In this document: piece after piece, positions 17,897 to 27,915 of the stretch
Numbering within the stretch: position 1 is the stretch's first letter
Layout: the number at the start of each line of letters is the position of its first letter
Assembly (NCBI GenBank): GCA_050291725.1
Contig: JBNKKH010000009.1
Span: forward strand, 124,001 to 188,000
Length of the DNA: 64,000 nt
Reading direction: 5' to 3'
From: JAAGZL01 sp050291725
GTDB lineage: Bacteria; Pseudomonadota; Gammaproteobacteria; Chromatiales; Chromatiaceae
Made by a program: the position numbers and the translations under genes
Notes under the pieces: generated by a model
Told to the model about the DNA's origin: nothing
The model's input: the letters and a program-made list of their open reading frames with translations, nothing else
The model's database searches: none

Positions 17897-18725
17897 CTAT
17901 TCTGCAGGTAATCTGTCTGTGTTCCAGTGCGGGAAAGGCGCGGCGGGTTTTATTCAATAGATCCAGGTTAATCTCACCCATGGCAAAGCCGTTGCCTCGC
18001 TCGACCACATCCTGGATTGTGCCCCAGGGGTCTACTGCCATGCTGTGGCCATACGTTTCACGGCCACTTACGTGATAACCTCCCTGAGCCGAAGCAACTA
18101 CATAGCTTAGGTTTTCGATGGCTCTGGTTTGGATCAGGGGTTGCCAGTGGGCTTTGCCTGTATGGGCGGTAAAGGCTGCAGGAATAATTGCGATCTCCAT
18201 GCCTTCATCTATGAGGTTGCGAAACTGCTCTGGGAAGCGTACGTCATAGCATATAGCCAGCCCAATACGGCCAAAAGGGGAGTCAAATACAACTGTTTCT
18301 TCTCCTGCTTCAATGGTTATGGATTCGCTATATTCTTCGTCTGTCTCCAGTAGGTGTACATCAAATAGGTGTATCTTGTCATAGCGTGCCACCTGCTCTC
18401 CCTTCTCATTAAATACCAGGCAGGACGAACGTATTTTATCTGGATCATTAGCCTCAAGCGGAATGGTTCCGCCTACGACCCATATGTTGTTAGTTGCAGC
18501 AAGTTGACTTAAAAACGTCTGAAGGGGGCCTTCTCCTGGAGCCTCTTTAAATTTTATAATCTCTTGGTCCGCTTCTCCCATAAAAGCAAAATTTTCTGGC
18601 AATACTATTAATTCTGCCCCAGCGCCAACAGCCTCAGTTACAAGCTTTTCCACTTCTAGGAGGTTGGCGCTTAGATTCGGCCCAGATGCCATTTGAATGG
18701 CGGCTATTTTGTGTATCTCGGTCAC
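17889..18725 (-). CDS. Nitrilase-family amidase (deaminated glutathione amidase-like)
   Basis: A 278-residue carbon-nitrogen hydrolase with the Glu-Lys-Cys triad in order: LPENFAF, RYDKIHLFDVHL and LAICYDVRFPE. The sequence resembles the Nit1/YbeM group, which hydrolyses deaminated glutathione in metabolite repair; omega-amidase activity is an alternative. GTG start. Its place between yhdP and tldD is common in gammaproteobacteria. Confidence 0.88.
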   Translation of the reverse strand: MTEIHKIAAIQMASGPNLSANLLEVEKLVTEAVGAGAELIVLPENFAFMGEADQEIIKFKEAPGEGPLQTFLSQLAATNNIWVVGGTIPLEANDPDKIRSSCLVFNEKGEQVARYDKIHLFDVHLLETDEEYSESITIEAGEETVVFDSPFGRIGLAICYDVRFPEQFRNLIDEGMEIAIIPAAFTAHTGKAHWQPLIQTRAIENLSYVVASAQGGYHVSGRETYGHSMAVDPWGTIQDVVERGNGFAMGEINLDLLNKTRRAFPALEHRQITCRIDD

Positions 18726-18801
18726 AACGGTTAACTCTGTGGTCTGATAAAGGTTTATCGCACCAGAATAGCATCCTTTGCCCTGTTAAAAAAAATTTAT
18801 C

Positions 18802-21800
18802 TTATGGCCTAATAGGCAAGGGGCTTGCTGGCGGTGCTTTTTGATTATTAATATTTAGCTTTTCAATGCTGGGGTTATCCCAGGAGCCGGTGACAGTGTA
18901 TTTCGAGGTGGATACTTTATCTACAGCTTTGCCGAATATCTTTTGCGCTACTATCAGGGCAACACCAACTGCTGGTCCTCCAGCTAAAGCGCCAGCAACA
19001 GGTATAGTTGTGGATATGGCGGGATTTATGGTTACTAGTTGATCGAAGTCCTGGGTCACCAGTCCAGTACGTCCGGTTATTTCAATTGTGCCAGCTGGAC
19101 CCTCGATCATAAAGTCGTTGGTATAGGCATCTCCCCAATCGAGATTGAACGTTCCTTCAGCCTTATCAAAGCTGAATCCCTTCTTGAATGTATCGGAAAA
19201 ATCCATGGTAAGGCGGCGGGTCAATGCGCTGACGTTGAGCAGTCCAAGTATCCTGCCCAATCCTGGATTGACTTTTAGTAGTCTGCCTTTGCCAATGCTT
19301 AAATCGAGTTGTCCGGTAACATCTGTCTTATTAAATTGACTGGGATTTCCGCTCCAGCTCAGGTTAGCATCAACAATTGCTGGCGCCTGCTTGAGTTCGG
19401 GGTTGAACCCTAGAGTGTTAAGTAGCTTACCCAGGGAGTCGGTATGCATGCTCATTTTTATGTTGGTCTGGGCCTTATTGCCTTTGGTGATCCAACTGCC
19501 TTTTGCGTCTAAAGTTAATCTTTTAGATGTTAACTTGATTCTATTAAGTTGGAGACCTTCGGGTATTTTGGTTGAAACGATGCTGAGCGGGCCTAGATTA
19601 TGTCCGTTAATAAAGGTGTTGTTGCTGGTAAGGGACAGGGCAGGTATGTCGCGTGGATTGGCCGGCTCATGATTTGAAGATTTATTCTTAGGTGTTCCTG
19701 AAAGATCACTAGCATCAAGTGTTAGTGAGAGTTTTTTTAGGTTCGCTACAACTGGCTTAGAGTTAATGGGCAGGGGAATTTGAACTTTGCCGTGCATTAA
19801 GCTGCTTTTAATATCGGCAGCTATGCCACCGTTGTTTTCTGTAAAACTTAAGATCACATTTCTTTGTTCAGCATCACCAATCTTAAATGTGCCAAATTGC
19901 AAGTTATTTCCAGTGATTTGTGGGCGTTCTATCTTGGATTCAGATTCAAAATATTTTAACCAGGGGTTAAGGTTGAGTCGGTTCAATTTGCCGCTAAGCT
20001 TAAGTATTTTTTCCTTGGGTAGTTGAGCATTGCCCCCGCCAAATATCAGGCTGCCACGCTCGAGTTGTGCTTTGGCCTTATTGTGGTTAACGAATTGTAG
20101 TGATGTGCTAATTATATTGGAGTAGTCTATTGAGAGTTGCGTTTCCGGTCCGCCCTCCAGGGTTGTTGTTATCTGTATAGGTTTCGGTTGTTTTGCTGTT
20201 TTACCTATTGGTGGCGGCATATCAATAGCAGTGCCAACTAGGTCAGAAGACGCGGTTATCCTATTTAACGCCAATTTTCCTTGGTTTTTGCTTAGTGAAG
20301 GCACCTCAAGTTGCAGTGTCCATTTGCTTGTTCCCTGTAGTAGGTCCAGCCCAAAATTTGGAAACTGTTTGTTAAGCTTAGCTCCAGACAATGAGCTGGA
20401 AGCCTTGATCAATGTTGTTCCGCTTTTTTTAATAGGAGCTATATCTAGCTTGATATCTTCTCCCAGCATAGAGCTCTTTATCCCTTTTGCCTTAACTCCA
20501 TCCATGCTGAATGAAAGTTTTCCTTGAGTGTTAATTAGTGGGTATTTAGAGTTATCAAAATTTATTGTTGCGTTATCTAATCTCAAGTTTCCGTCTATGG
20601 CGTAATCACCCTTGTTAATTGGTATAGCTAGTTTGACTTCAAGCTGTCCATTTCCGGTTACTGAAAGCCTGGTTGCGGTTTCTCCGTAATTCTTGGATAG
20701 AGGGGTTTCGGTTAATATTTTTAGATCATCAGTTAGTGGTCCGGTGGCGCTGCCTGTTACCTTGAGCGGTGAGCCGTTTTCTAGGTCATCAATTCTGGCA
20801 TACAGGTTGCGCAGCCTGCTGTTTAGCATTTTTCCACTGCCTTCTCGTATATAGAGGCTGTTGTTGTGGAAGCGTATCTCGGCAGCAAGCTGTTCAATGT
20901 GGGGCCAGCCGGGTTGATAGTCGAGGGTGAGGTCCTCTACATTAAATAGCACTTCGAAATGGCCGGTGTTTTTATAGAATGGGAAGTCGTCTATGGATCC
21001 ACGGAATATTGCGCTGCCTTGTAATACTTTTCCGCTGACTATGCTTTTATCCAGCCAAGCTACCACCTTTTCATCCATGATGCCGGTGGGTAGATAGTGA
21101 CGAGTTGCGCTTGCTTTGCCGTTGTTAAAGTCTGTCTGCAGATCTAGAGCGGGAGACCGTTTTGGATCGTGGTAGATTTGCAGGCGCAATCTGGTCTGAG
21201 TCTTAATGTCACTGTTATTGGCTACTATTTTTTTGGACTGCAGTAGCCAGTCGCCTTCACTGTTCTTGCTCCATCGCACTTGGCCTTCTAGTTTTTGAGT
21301 GGTTATTGGGTCCCTGAACAGATTAGGAAAATCCACTGTGAACTCTTTGCTGTCCAACGCGAGGGTTCCGCGGTCTTGGTTAAGCCAAAACTCGGAGCTT
21401 AAGTTGTTTATTTTCGGTAGCTCTTGCCATGGTTCTGTCAAACCATTTATTAGTTGTCCATGTGCAGACCATGAAGGGATATCTGTGTCTGTACTTAGCT
21501 TGAGTTGCAGTGAGCGTATATCCGCCTGTGGCTTTATAGATTGAATGATTGCGTCAATCTTGGGCGAGGGGGTGAACAGCATCTTTGCTACAGGAATGAT
21601 GTCTTGTATGCGCAAAAATTCTACGCCGGACAGCAGAAAGGGATTGCCATCTTGGTCGCGTTTGTATCGTAGGCTATAGCTCGATGTTGGCCACGCTTTG
21701 CCGTTACGCTGCAACGCAAAATCTGTTACATCTAGATTCCAGTTGTCACGCTTGCGTTCCCATCGGAACCTGCCGCCTACATGGTCAATCTCTAATGGTT

Positions 21801-22680
21801 CAAGCAGGTCAGCGCTGGTCTTGCGGTTGGAGGTTAATTTTATTTGATCAAAATTTGCATTGCCATCTATTGCGGATAGACGTCCATTAATCCAGTTGCT
21901 CCAAAGCTCGACTTTAGCGTTACCAGATTTGAACTTTATATCTTTTGGCATGAGATCTTTGAGTATGGAAGAAATTGCCAGGTTGTCTCCAGATAGATAA
22001 ATATCCCCTGACCAGGCGTTTGATTCCTGGATGGCTCCTTTGATATCTGCTATCAGGTACATCCTGCCTACGCTATTACCTGAAAGACGCATGTTGGCTT
22101 TTATTTGGTGTCTGTTGGTAGCGTTGCTAATTGTAAAGTCAACATCTTTGAATATGACTGGAGCAGCCCCTATTCTTTGGTTTTCCCAATGGATTTCGCT
22201 CTCCTTCATGCCGATGCGGAACGGCAGGAAAAAGACCTCGCTGCTGTCGTCGCCGCCTTGATCAATATCTTCCAGTCCAGCTAGAACAACTGAGCCGTCT
22301 GGGCGGCCTCGGATTAGTAGCTGGGTTCGGTAGAAGGTTATCTCGCGGGGGGTTATTGCGCCTTTAAATAGGCTGTCCAATATACCTATTCCTATGCGAA
22401 TTTCTGGCAGGCGCAGTATTGTGCGTTCGGTTTTGGGATTGATCAGTTGGACATTGAGTAGTCGCAGTTCGGGCCCAAATCCACGCCAGCCGGTCTTGAT
22501 TTGTTTGATCTCAACCCGTTGTCCCAGTTCTCGGCTAGCGAGTTGTTGAACCTCCTCACGATATTCGGTTGCAATGGGAAGAAGCAGGCGGGCACCACCA
22601 AGTAGTATCCCAATTAAGATAATGATTATGATGAAGGCAAGCCACATTTTAGCGGCGAATGATTTTAGTACGTTAATCAT
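18802..22680 (-). CDS. yhdP: YhdP, AsmA-like inter-membrane lipid transport protein
   Basis: A 1292-residue protein with one N-terminal inner-membrane helix (WLAFIIIIILIGILLGG) followed by a very long, beta-rich periplasmic part with repeated AsmA/DUF3971-like segments and a C-terminal ITGRTGLVTQDFDQLVTINP region. Members such as E. coli YhdP (1266 residues) form periplasm-spanning bridges that carry phospholipid to the outer membrane. It is followed by nitrilase/tldD/pmbA and preceded by rng, the conserved maf-rng-yhdP-tldD order. A second AsmA-like protein is at 47901-50057. Confidence 0.95.
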   Translation of the reverse strand: MINVLKSFAAKMWLAFIIIIILIGILLGGARLLLPIATEYREEVQQLASRELGQRVEIKQIKTGWRGFGPELRLLNVQLINPKTERTILRLPEIRIGIGILDSLFKGAITPREITFYRTQLLIRGRPDGSVVLAGLEDIDQGGDDSSEVFFLPFRIGMKESEIHWENQRIGAAPVIFKDVDFTISNATNRHQIKANMRLSGNSVGRMYLIADIKGAIQESNAWSGDIYLSGDNLAISSILKDLMPKDIKFKSGNAKVELWSNWINGRLSAIDGNANFDQIKLTSNRKTSADLLEPLEIDHVGGRFRWERKRDNWNLDVTDFALQRNGKAWPTSSYSLRYKRDQDGNPFLLSGVEFLRIQDIIPVAKMLFTPSPKIDAIIQSIKPQADIRSLQLKLSTDTDIPSWSAHGQLINGLTEPWQELPKINNLSSEFWLNQDRGTLALDSKEFTVDFPNLFRDPITTQKLEGQVRWSKNSEGDWLLQSKKIVANNSDIKTQTRLRLQIYHDPKRSPALDLQTDFNNGKASATRHYLPTGIMDEKVVAWLDKSIVSGKVLQGSAIFRGSIDDFPFYKNTGHFEVLFNVEDLTLDYQPGWPHIEQLAAEIRFHNNSLYIREGSGKMLNSRLRNLYARIDDLENGSPLKVTGSATGPLTDDLKILTETPLSKNYGETATRLSVTGNGQLEVKLAIPINKGDYAIDGNLRLDNATINFDNSKYPLINTQGKLSFSMDGVKAKGIKSSMLGEDIKLDIAPIKKSGTTLIKASSSLSGAKLNKQFPNFGLDLLQGTSKWTLQLEVPSLSKNQGKLALNRITASSDLVGTAIDMPPPIGKTAKQPKPIQITTTLEGGPETQLSIDYSNIISTSLQFVNHNKAKAQLERGSLIFGGGNAQLPKEKILKLSGKLNRLNLNPWLKYFESESKIERPQITGNNLQFGTFKIGDAEQRNVILSFTENNGGIAADIKSSLMHGKVQIPLPINSKPVVANLKKLSLTLDASDLSGTPKNKSSNHEPANPRDIPALSLTSNNTFINGHNLGPLSIVSTKIPEGLQLNRIKLTSKRLTLDAKGSWITKGNKAQTNIKMSMHTDSLGKLLNTLGFNPELKQAPAIVDANLSWSGNPSQFNKTDVTGQLDLSIGKGRLLKVNPGLGRILGLLNVSALTRRLTMDFSDTFKKGFSFDKAEGTFNLDWGDAYTNDFMIEGPAGTIEITGRTGLVTQDFDQLVTINPAISTTIPVAGALAGGPAVGVALIVAQKIFGKAVDKVSTSKYTVTGSWDNPSIEKLNINNQKAPPASPLPIRP

Positions 22681-22787
22681 TTGCTAATGGTTTGGTCTGT
22701 TTGTGTTGTGGTTTGCTGCGCATATGGGGGATTTCTATTTTGTCCTCTGGAAAAGTGTTTATGCTAATGGATGTTAGTCTATCGCTG

Positions 22788-24248
22788 TTAGAGCAATACT
22801 ATGTCGTAGTGTTCCTGGCTATAAAGGGATTCGGCCTGGAGTTTGATTGTTTTACCAATAAATTGTTCCAGGTTAGCTAAATTGGTGGATTCTTCATCCA
22901 GTAGTAGATCAATTACTGCTGGGGATGCCAGTATCAGCATAGACTCCACATCAAATTGACGCGATTCCCGCAATATCTCCCGAAATATCTCATAGCAGGT
23001 GGTTTCGGCTGTTTTAAGAGTGCCTTTGCCGCCGCAGCGAGGACAGGGTTCGCACAATACATGCTCCAGAGATTCGCGAATTCTCTTTCTGGTCATCTCC
23101 ACCAAGCCCAGGCTGGAAACCTCAGTGATCTTGGTTTTAGCATGGTCATGAGAGAGGCACTTCTCAAAGGTACGCAATACCTGCCTTTTATGCTCTTCAT
23201 CCTGCATGTCGATAAAATCGACAATAATTATTCCACCCAGGTTGCGTAGCCTCAGTTGTCTACAGATGGATTGTGCAGCCTCCAGGTTGGTCTTGTAGAT
23301 GGTCTCTTCTAGATTGCGGTGGCCAACAAATGCACCTGTATTTACATCGATAGTGGTCATGGCCTCGGTTTGGTCGATGATTAGGTACCCTCCAGACTTA
23401 AGCTCAACCTTGCGATTTAGGGCCTTCTGAATCTCATCTTCTACACCATAAAGATCAAGTAGCGGACGCTCGCCAGGGTAATACTCAACCTTGGTGGTCA
23501 TATCAGGCATCAGTTTGTCGGTAAACTTCTTGGCCTTCTCCCAGGTTTCCTGAGAGTCAATACGCACCTTCTCCACTTGAGGAGTAATCAGATCACGCAG
23601 TGCCCGCATGGCTAAAGGTAGGTCTTCGTGCAGCATCTCCCTTGGCTTGGCCGTTTCCAGGCGCTCCTTTATGGATTTCCATAGGCGGGTAAGGAAGCGC
23701 ATATCCTTCAGCAGGGTCTCTTCGTCCACCCCTTCTGCTACTGTACGTGCAATAAATCTTCCTGGGCGACCATCCTCTCCTTTGTTGGCTGCATCTATGG
23801 CCTCACGTAGACGCTGTCTCTCATCTTCGTCATCAATTTTTTGTGAAATGCCCACTACGTGCAGAGACGGCATAAATACCAGGTAGCGGGATGGAATGGA
23901 TATGCCAGTGGTGAGCCTTGCCCCCTTGGTGCCCAAAGGATCTTTGGTTACCTGAACAATTATATCTTCACCCTCATGTAGCAGGTCGGTGATATTGTTA
24001 CTGCCGTTTTCTTCGTGGTTATGGTGAATAATGTCTGAAGCGTGGAGGAAGGCGGCACGCTCCAGGCCTATTTCAACGAATGCAGCCTGCATCCCCGGTA
24101 GTACACGACACACTCTTCCCTTATATATATTGCCAACAATTCCGCGGCTGCTGGTGCGCTCAATGATAATCTCTTGGACCACACCGTTTTCGATTAGGGC
24201 TACCCTGGTCTCCGGCGGAGTAATGTTTATCAGGATCTCTTCGCTCAT
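22788..24248 (-). CDS. rng: Ribonuclease G
   Basis: A 486-residue RNase E/G family endonuclease. The N-terminal S1 domain (GNIYKGRVCRVLPGMQAAFVEIGLERAAFLHASDI), the catalytic aspartates (TIDVNTGAF and IIIVDFIDM) and the zinc-link cysteines in CPRCGGKGT are present. The long C-terminal scaffold of RNase E is absent, which identifies RNase G. It matures the 5' end of 16S rRNA. It starts 4 bp after maf and is likely co-transcribed. Confidence 0.96.
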   Translation of the reverse strand: MSEEILINITPPETRVALIENGVVQEIIIERTSSRGIVGNIYKGRVCRVLPGMQAAFVEIGLERAAFLHASDIIHHNHEENGSNNITDLLHEGEDIIVQVTKDPLGTKGARLTTGISIPSRYLVFMPSLHVVGISQKIDDEDERQRLREAIDAANKGEDGRPGRFIARTVAEGVDEETLLKDMRFLTRLWKSIKERLETAKPREMLHEDLPLAMRALRDLITPQVEKVRIDSQETWEKAKKFTDKLMPDMTTKVEYYPGERPLLDLYGVEDEIQKALNRKVELKSGGYLIIDQTEAMTTIDVNTGAFVGHRNLEETIYKTNLEAAQSICRQLRLRNLGGIIIVDFIDMQDEEHKRQVLRTFEKCLSHDHAKTKITEVSSLGLVEMTRKRIRESLEHVLCEPCPRCGGKGTLKTAETTCYEIFREILRESRQFDVESMLILASPAVIDLLLDEESTNLANLEQFIGKTIKLQAESLYSQEHYDIVLL

Positions 24249-24252
24249 TTGG

Positions 24253-24846
24253 TTATCCGTTTAAATTTGTTAGAGGGTTTATCCCTGCCTTAATCAACAG
24301 CTGCGTGGTCTCATATAGTGGCAACCCCATTACCCCGGAAAAACTACCTTCAATTTTAGCAACAAAGATGGAACCTAGGCCTTGTATTCCATAACCTCCA
24401 GCCTTATCTCTCGGCTCACCGCTTTCCCAGTAGGCTATGGCCTCATTTTTAGTAACTTTACGAAATGAAACCAGGGTTTCGCTTATTCTACTCTCTATAG
24501 TCTCTCCAGCCAGGGCAACTCCGCTATATACCAAGTGACTGCGATCAGACAAGAGTTGCAACATCTCCAGCGCATCGTTTCTATCCTGCGGTTTGCCAAG
24601 AATCCGCTTATCCACTACAACAGTGGTATCAGCGGCTAGGACTAATCCATGCTCACACTCCTCAAGCTGGGCTTGGCCAGCCAGCGCCTTTTCCTGCGCT
24701 AGTCGGATCACATAATCTTTAGGATGTTCTCCCCTATGCGGTGTTTCGTCGATATCTGCTTTTATTATGCTATGAACGACACCTATTTGCCGCAATAGTT
24801 CACTGCGACGCGGCGACATAGAAGCGAGATGAAGTTGTGGCTGCAT
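24253..24846 (-). CDS. maf: Maf-family nucleotide pyrophosphatase
   Basis: A 197-residue Maf protein with the N-terminal LASMSPRRSELLRQIG signature, LAADTTVV and the DKAGGYGIQG motif. Members hydrolyse dTTP, UTP and modified nucleotides to the monophosphate. It precedes rng by 4 bp, as in E. coli (yhdE-rng). Confidence 0.95.
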   Translation of the reverse strand: MQPQLHLASMSPRRSELLRQIGVVHSIIKADIDETPHRGEHPKDYVIRLAQEKALAGQAQLEECEHGLVLAADTTVVVDKRILGKPQDRNDALEMLQLLSDRSHLVYSGVALAGETIESRISETLVSFRKVTKNEAIAYWESGEPRDKAGGYGIQGLGSIFVAKIEGSFSGVMGLPLYETTQLLIKAGINPLTNLNG

Positions 24847-24908
24847 TAAGTTCAGCTGTTGTTAATTCTGTTTGTCATTGCCCAATACTACCAGAAGCGC
24901 CTAATCGG

Positions 24909-25379
24909 CTAGGCTCTATGGTATGGGTGATTGCGCATCAGGCTCCAGGCCCGGTATAGCTGCTCCGCCAATACCACCCTTACCAAGGGGTGGGGCATAG
25001 TCAGGGGAGATAGTGACCAGAGAAGATCGGCCCGCTTGCGGCAGGTTTCCGCTAGACCCTCTGGGCCTCCTACCAATAGAGCTAGATCCCTGCCGTTTTC
25101 CATCCAGCCGCCCATCTTGTCAGCAAGTTGTTCTGTACTCCACTCCCTGCCTTTTACCTCCAGGGCTATGACCTGGCACCCTTTCGGGATCGCCTTTAGC
25201 ATGCGTTCACCTTCATCGCGCACGGTACGGGCCGTGTCGGCTCCTTTGCCTCTGTGTCCTGGGGCTATCTCCACTAGGTTTAATCGGCACTCAGCTGGCA
25301 TGCGTTTAGCGTATTCCGTGTATCCTGATTCGACCCATTTAGGCATTCGATTGCCAACAGATACGAGATGAATATTCAT
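24909..25379 (-). CDS. rlmH: 23S rRNA pseudouridine-1915 N3-methyltransferase RlmH
   Basis: A 156-residue SPOUT methyltransferase, the standard length. MNIHLVSVGNRMPKW starts the protein, ALLVGGPEGL forms the SAM-binding trefoil knot and the C-terminus LAEQLYRAWSLMRNHPYHRA is diagnostic. It methylates pseudouridine 1915 of 23S rRNA in assembled 70S ribosomes. It follows rsfS by 80 bp, the conserved pair. Confidence 0.97.
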   Translation of the reverse strand: MNIHLVSVGNRMPKWVESGYTEYAKRMPAECRLNLVEIAPGHRGKGADTARTVRDEGERMLKAIPKGCQVIALEVKGREWSTEQLADKMGGWMENGRDLALLVGGPEGLAETCRKRADLLWSLSPLTMPHPLVRVVLAEQLYRAWSLMRNHPYHRA

Positions 25380-25459
25380 GCGATGAGTGTAACCGGTTTT
25401 TCAGCCAATTGTGGAAAGACGCGCTTCAGAGGCGAATGGTTTGGTCTAAGAGATCAGTA

Positions 25460-25813
25460 CTATTCGGATATTGCATCGTCCGCAGGCTTAGCATCCATGG
25501 ACCAGAGCCTCTCTAGCTGATAGAAATCCCTAACCTTTGGTTGCATGACATGTACTACCACGCCATTCAGATCTACCAGGGCCCACTCCCCTTCCAGCAG
25601 ACCCTCTGTGCCAATGGGGGATTCGCCAGCCAGCTTGGCCTGAAAGGCTACGGCCTCTGCAGTTGATTTTACATGACGCCCTGAGGTGCCGCTGGCAATG
25701 ATTATAATATCTGTGATGCTGGTTTTCTCTCTCACATCCAGCACCTGGATATCACGTGCCTTTAGGTCTTCAAGGGTTTTTACCACTAGGTCGCGCAGTT
25801 CTTCTACTTGCAT
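25460..25813 (-). CDS. rsfS: Ribosomal silencing factor RsfS
   Basis: A 117-residue DUF143 protein. VLDVREKTSITDIIIIASGTSGRHVKS and the C-terminal WALVDLNGVVVHVMQPKVRDFYQLERLW region are diagnostic. It binds L14 on the 50S subunit and blocks subunit joining in starvation. ATG 25813 is favoured over the TTG at 25822. Downstream of nadD, upstream of rlmH. Confidence 0.95.
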   Translation of the reverse strand: MQVEELRDLVVKTLEDLKARDIQVLDVREKTSITDIIIIASGTSGRHVKSTAEAVAFQAKLAGESPIGTEGLLEGEWALVDLNGVVVHVMQPKVRDFYQLERLWSMDAKPADDAISE

Positions 25814-25917
25814 ATTATCCAACTAGTTATTAAAAGATTGGCCTAACCGCCATCTATAAGCATAGGCTCTATAGTATAAAAAACGTCAATTCTATCTGAA
25901 ACAGGATGGATATGCAG

Positions 25918-26529
25918 TTAACTGCTGTAAAGATCATCTCTTTGTATGATTTCAAGCACGGCGTCCGGCATTAGATATCTGGGGGATCTGCCCTCTCTGA
26001 GCATTGCTCTGATCCCAGTGCTGGATATCTCTAGCTGAGTCACGGATTGAGTATATATTTTGCCAGCGGGAAGGGAATGTAGTTGTTGCGGATCGTCGGT
26101 TGTGCGTTCAGGATAGAGTGCGCTCTGTTTCTCACCCGGACGTTGCATTATCACCAGATGGGCTAACTGCAGTATCTCATCCGGCTTATGCCAGTTGGGA
26201 AATCCTTGGAAGGCGTCCTGGCCAATGATCAGGCATATCGGCACCTCGCCCAACTCTTCACGTAGCGACTGCAGAGTAAGCAGGCTATATGATTTTCCGC
26301 TGCGATTAAGCTCTCTCTCATCAATCTTGAGCTTTGGTTCATTGGCAACCGCAGCGCGTAACATCTCCAGCCGTAGCTTCGGAGAGCAGGTTGGTTGTTC
26401 TCGATGGGGTGGGTCCTTAAGGGGGATCAAGCGCAACTCATGCAGCCCCAGACTCTGTTGTACATCCAGCGCGGTGCGCAGATGGCCGTTGTGTATGGGA
26501 TCGAAGGTGCCGCCGAAGATGCCGATCAT
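25918..26529 (-). CDS. nadD: Nicotinate-nucleotide adenylyltransferase
   Basis: A 203-residue enzyme with the nucleotidyltransferase motif GTFDPIHNGH at the N-terminus and ISSTGIRAMLREG near the C-terminus. It converts nicotinate mononucleotide and ATP to deamido-NAD in NAD synthesis. It starts 9 bp after proA. Confidence 0.97.
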   Translation of the reverse strand: MIGIFGGTFDPIHNGHLRTALDVQQSLGLHELRLIPLKDPPHREQPTCSPKLRLEMLRAAVANEPKLKIDERELNRSGKSYSLLTLQSLREELGEVPICLIIGQDAFQGFPNWHKPDEILQLAHLVIMQRPGEKQSALYPERTTDDPQQLHSLPAGKIYTQSVTQLEISSTGIRAMLREGRSPRYLMPDAVLEIIQRDDLYSS

Positions 26530-26538
26530 AGTTTCGGT

Positions 26539-27810
26539 CTACTCCCTTATGTGTCCATCGCCAAAGACGATGAACTTCACCGAGGTCAGTCCTTCCAGTC
26601 CTACTGGGCCGCGGGCGTGGAATTTGTCAGTGGAGATGCCAATTTCGGCACCCAGGCCATACTCGAAGCCATCGGCAAAGCGGGTGGAGGCGTTAACCAT
26701 AACCGAACTAGAATCCACCTCCCGCAGAAAACGGCGGGCATGGGTGTAATTCTCAGTGATTATAGTGTCGGTATGCTGGGAGCTATGGTTGTTGATATGT
26801 TCAATAGCTTCGCCTAGCCCTTTCACCACCTTAATGGCGAGGATGGGGGCAAGATATTCCGTATCCCAATCCTCTTCGGTAGCAGGCAGAACCCCATCCA
26901 CCAAATTCTGGGTGGTCGCGCAACCGCGCAGCTCCACTCCTTTCTCCTGGAACATCCGGCATAGCTCAGGGAGTGCGGCCTCGGCCATCTCTTCAGAAAC
27001 CAGCAGGGTTTCCAAGGTGTTGCAGGTGCCGTAGCGCTGGGTCTTGGCATTGAAGGATACCTGAATCGCCTTCTCCAGATCCGCTGCATCATCTATGTAG
27101 ACATGACAAATGCCGTCCAAGTGTTTGATCACAGGGACACGAGCGTCCTTGCTAATCCGTTCTATAAGTCCTTTGCCGCCACGGGGAATGATTACATCAA
27201 TATAGTTAGGCATGGCAATCATTTGGCCCACAGCCTCCCGGTCGGTGGTGGCTACCACTTGTACAGCCGCAGTTGGAAGTCCAGCCTGTTCCAGCCCGCG
27301 CTGGACGCTGGTAGCTATGGCCTGGTTCGAGTGAAAGGCTTCAGAACCGCCACGCAGTACAGTAGCATTGCCGGACTTTAGGCATAGCGCTGCGGCATCA
27401 GCGGTGACGTTGGGACGGGACTCATAGATGATACCAACTACACCCAAAGGCACGCGCATACGGCCCACTTGGATGCCAGTGGGTCGGTAGTTCATGTCGA
27501 AAATTTCGCCGATTGGGTCGGGTAGGGCAGCGATTTGGCGTAGTCCTTCAATCATAGAGTCGATGCGTGCTGGGGTCAGCTCCAATCTGTCCAGTAGGGC
27601 TGCGTCCAGTCCCTTTTCTACGCCGGCTTGCAGATCCTTCTTATTCTCAGCAATCAGAGCGTCACGGCTCTGATCTAAATCATCAGCTATGGCTTGCAGG
27701 GCGCTATTCTTCTCTGCGGTGCTGGCTGCAGCCAGCTTTCTGGAAGCTGTTCTGGCCTTGCTTCCAAGATCTTGCATATATGTAGCTATATCCTGAATTT
27801 GATTCGACAT
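26539..27810 (-). CDS. proA: Gamma-glutamyl phosphate reductase
   Basis: A 423-residue aldehyde-dehydrogenase-fold enzyme of proline synthesis reducing gamma-glutamyl phosphate with NADPH. The catalytic cysteine lies in KTQRYGTCNTLETLLV, and PLGVVGIIYESRPNVTADAAALCLKSGNA is conserved. ATG 27810 is preferred over the adjoining GTG 27813. proB is not nearby. Insertion of proA between holA and nadD is common in gammaproteobacteria. Confidence 0.97.
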   Translation of the reverse strand: MSNQIQDIATYMQDLGSKARTASRKLAAASTAEKNSALQAIADDLDQSRDALIAENKKDLQAGVEKGLDAALLDRLELTPARIDSMIEGLRQIAALPDPIGEIFDMNYRPTGIQVGRMRVPLGVVGIIYESRPNVTADAAALCLKSGNATVLRGGSEAFHSNQAIATSVQRGLEQAGLPTAAVQVVATTDREAVGQMIAMPNYIDVIIPRGGKGLIERISKDARVPVIKHLDGICHVYIDDAADLEKAIQVSFNAKTQRYGTCNTLETLLVSEEMAEAALPELCRMFQEKGVELRGCATTQNLVDGVLPATEEDWDTEYLAPILAIKVVKGLGEAIEHINNHSSQHTDTIITENYTHARRFLREVDSSSVMVNASTRFADGFEYGLGAEIGISTDKFHARGPVGLEGLTSVKFIVFGDGHIRE

Positions 27811-27915
27811 CACTTTATAAAACCTGTTGTTGTGTCAGATAGGGTGATTCTAACAAATAACCTGAGTTAGATGAGAAAAGTTGGGGTGGTTCGGATTTTT
27901 CAAGAAATATATGGA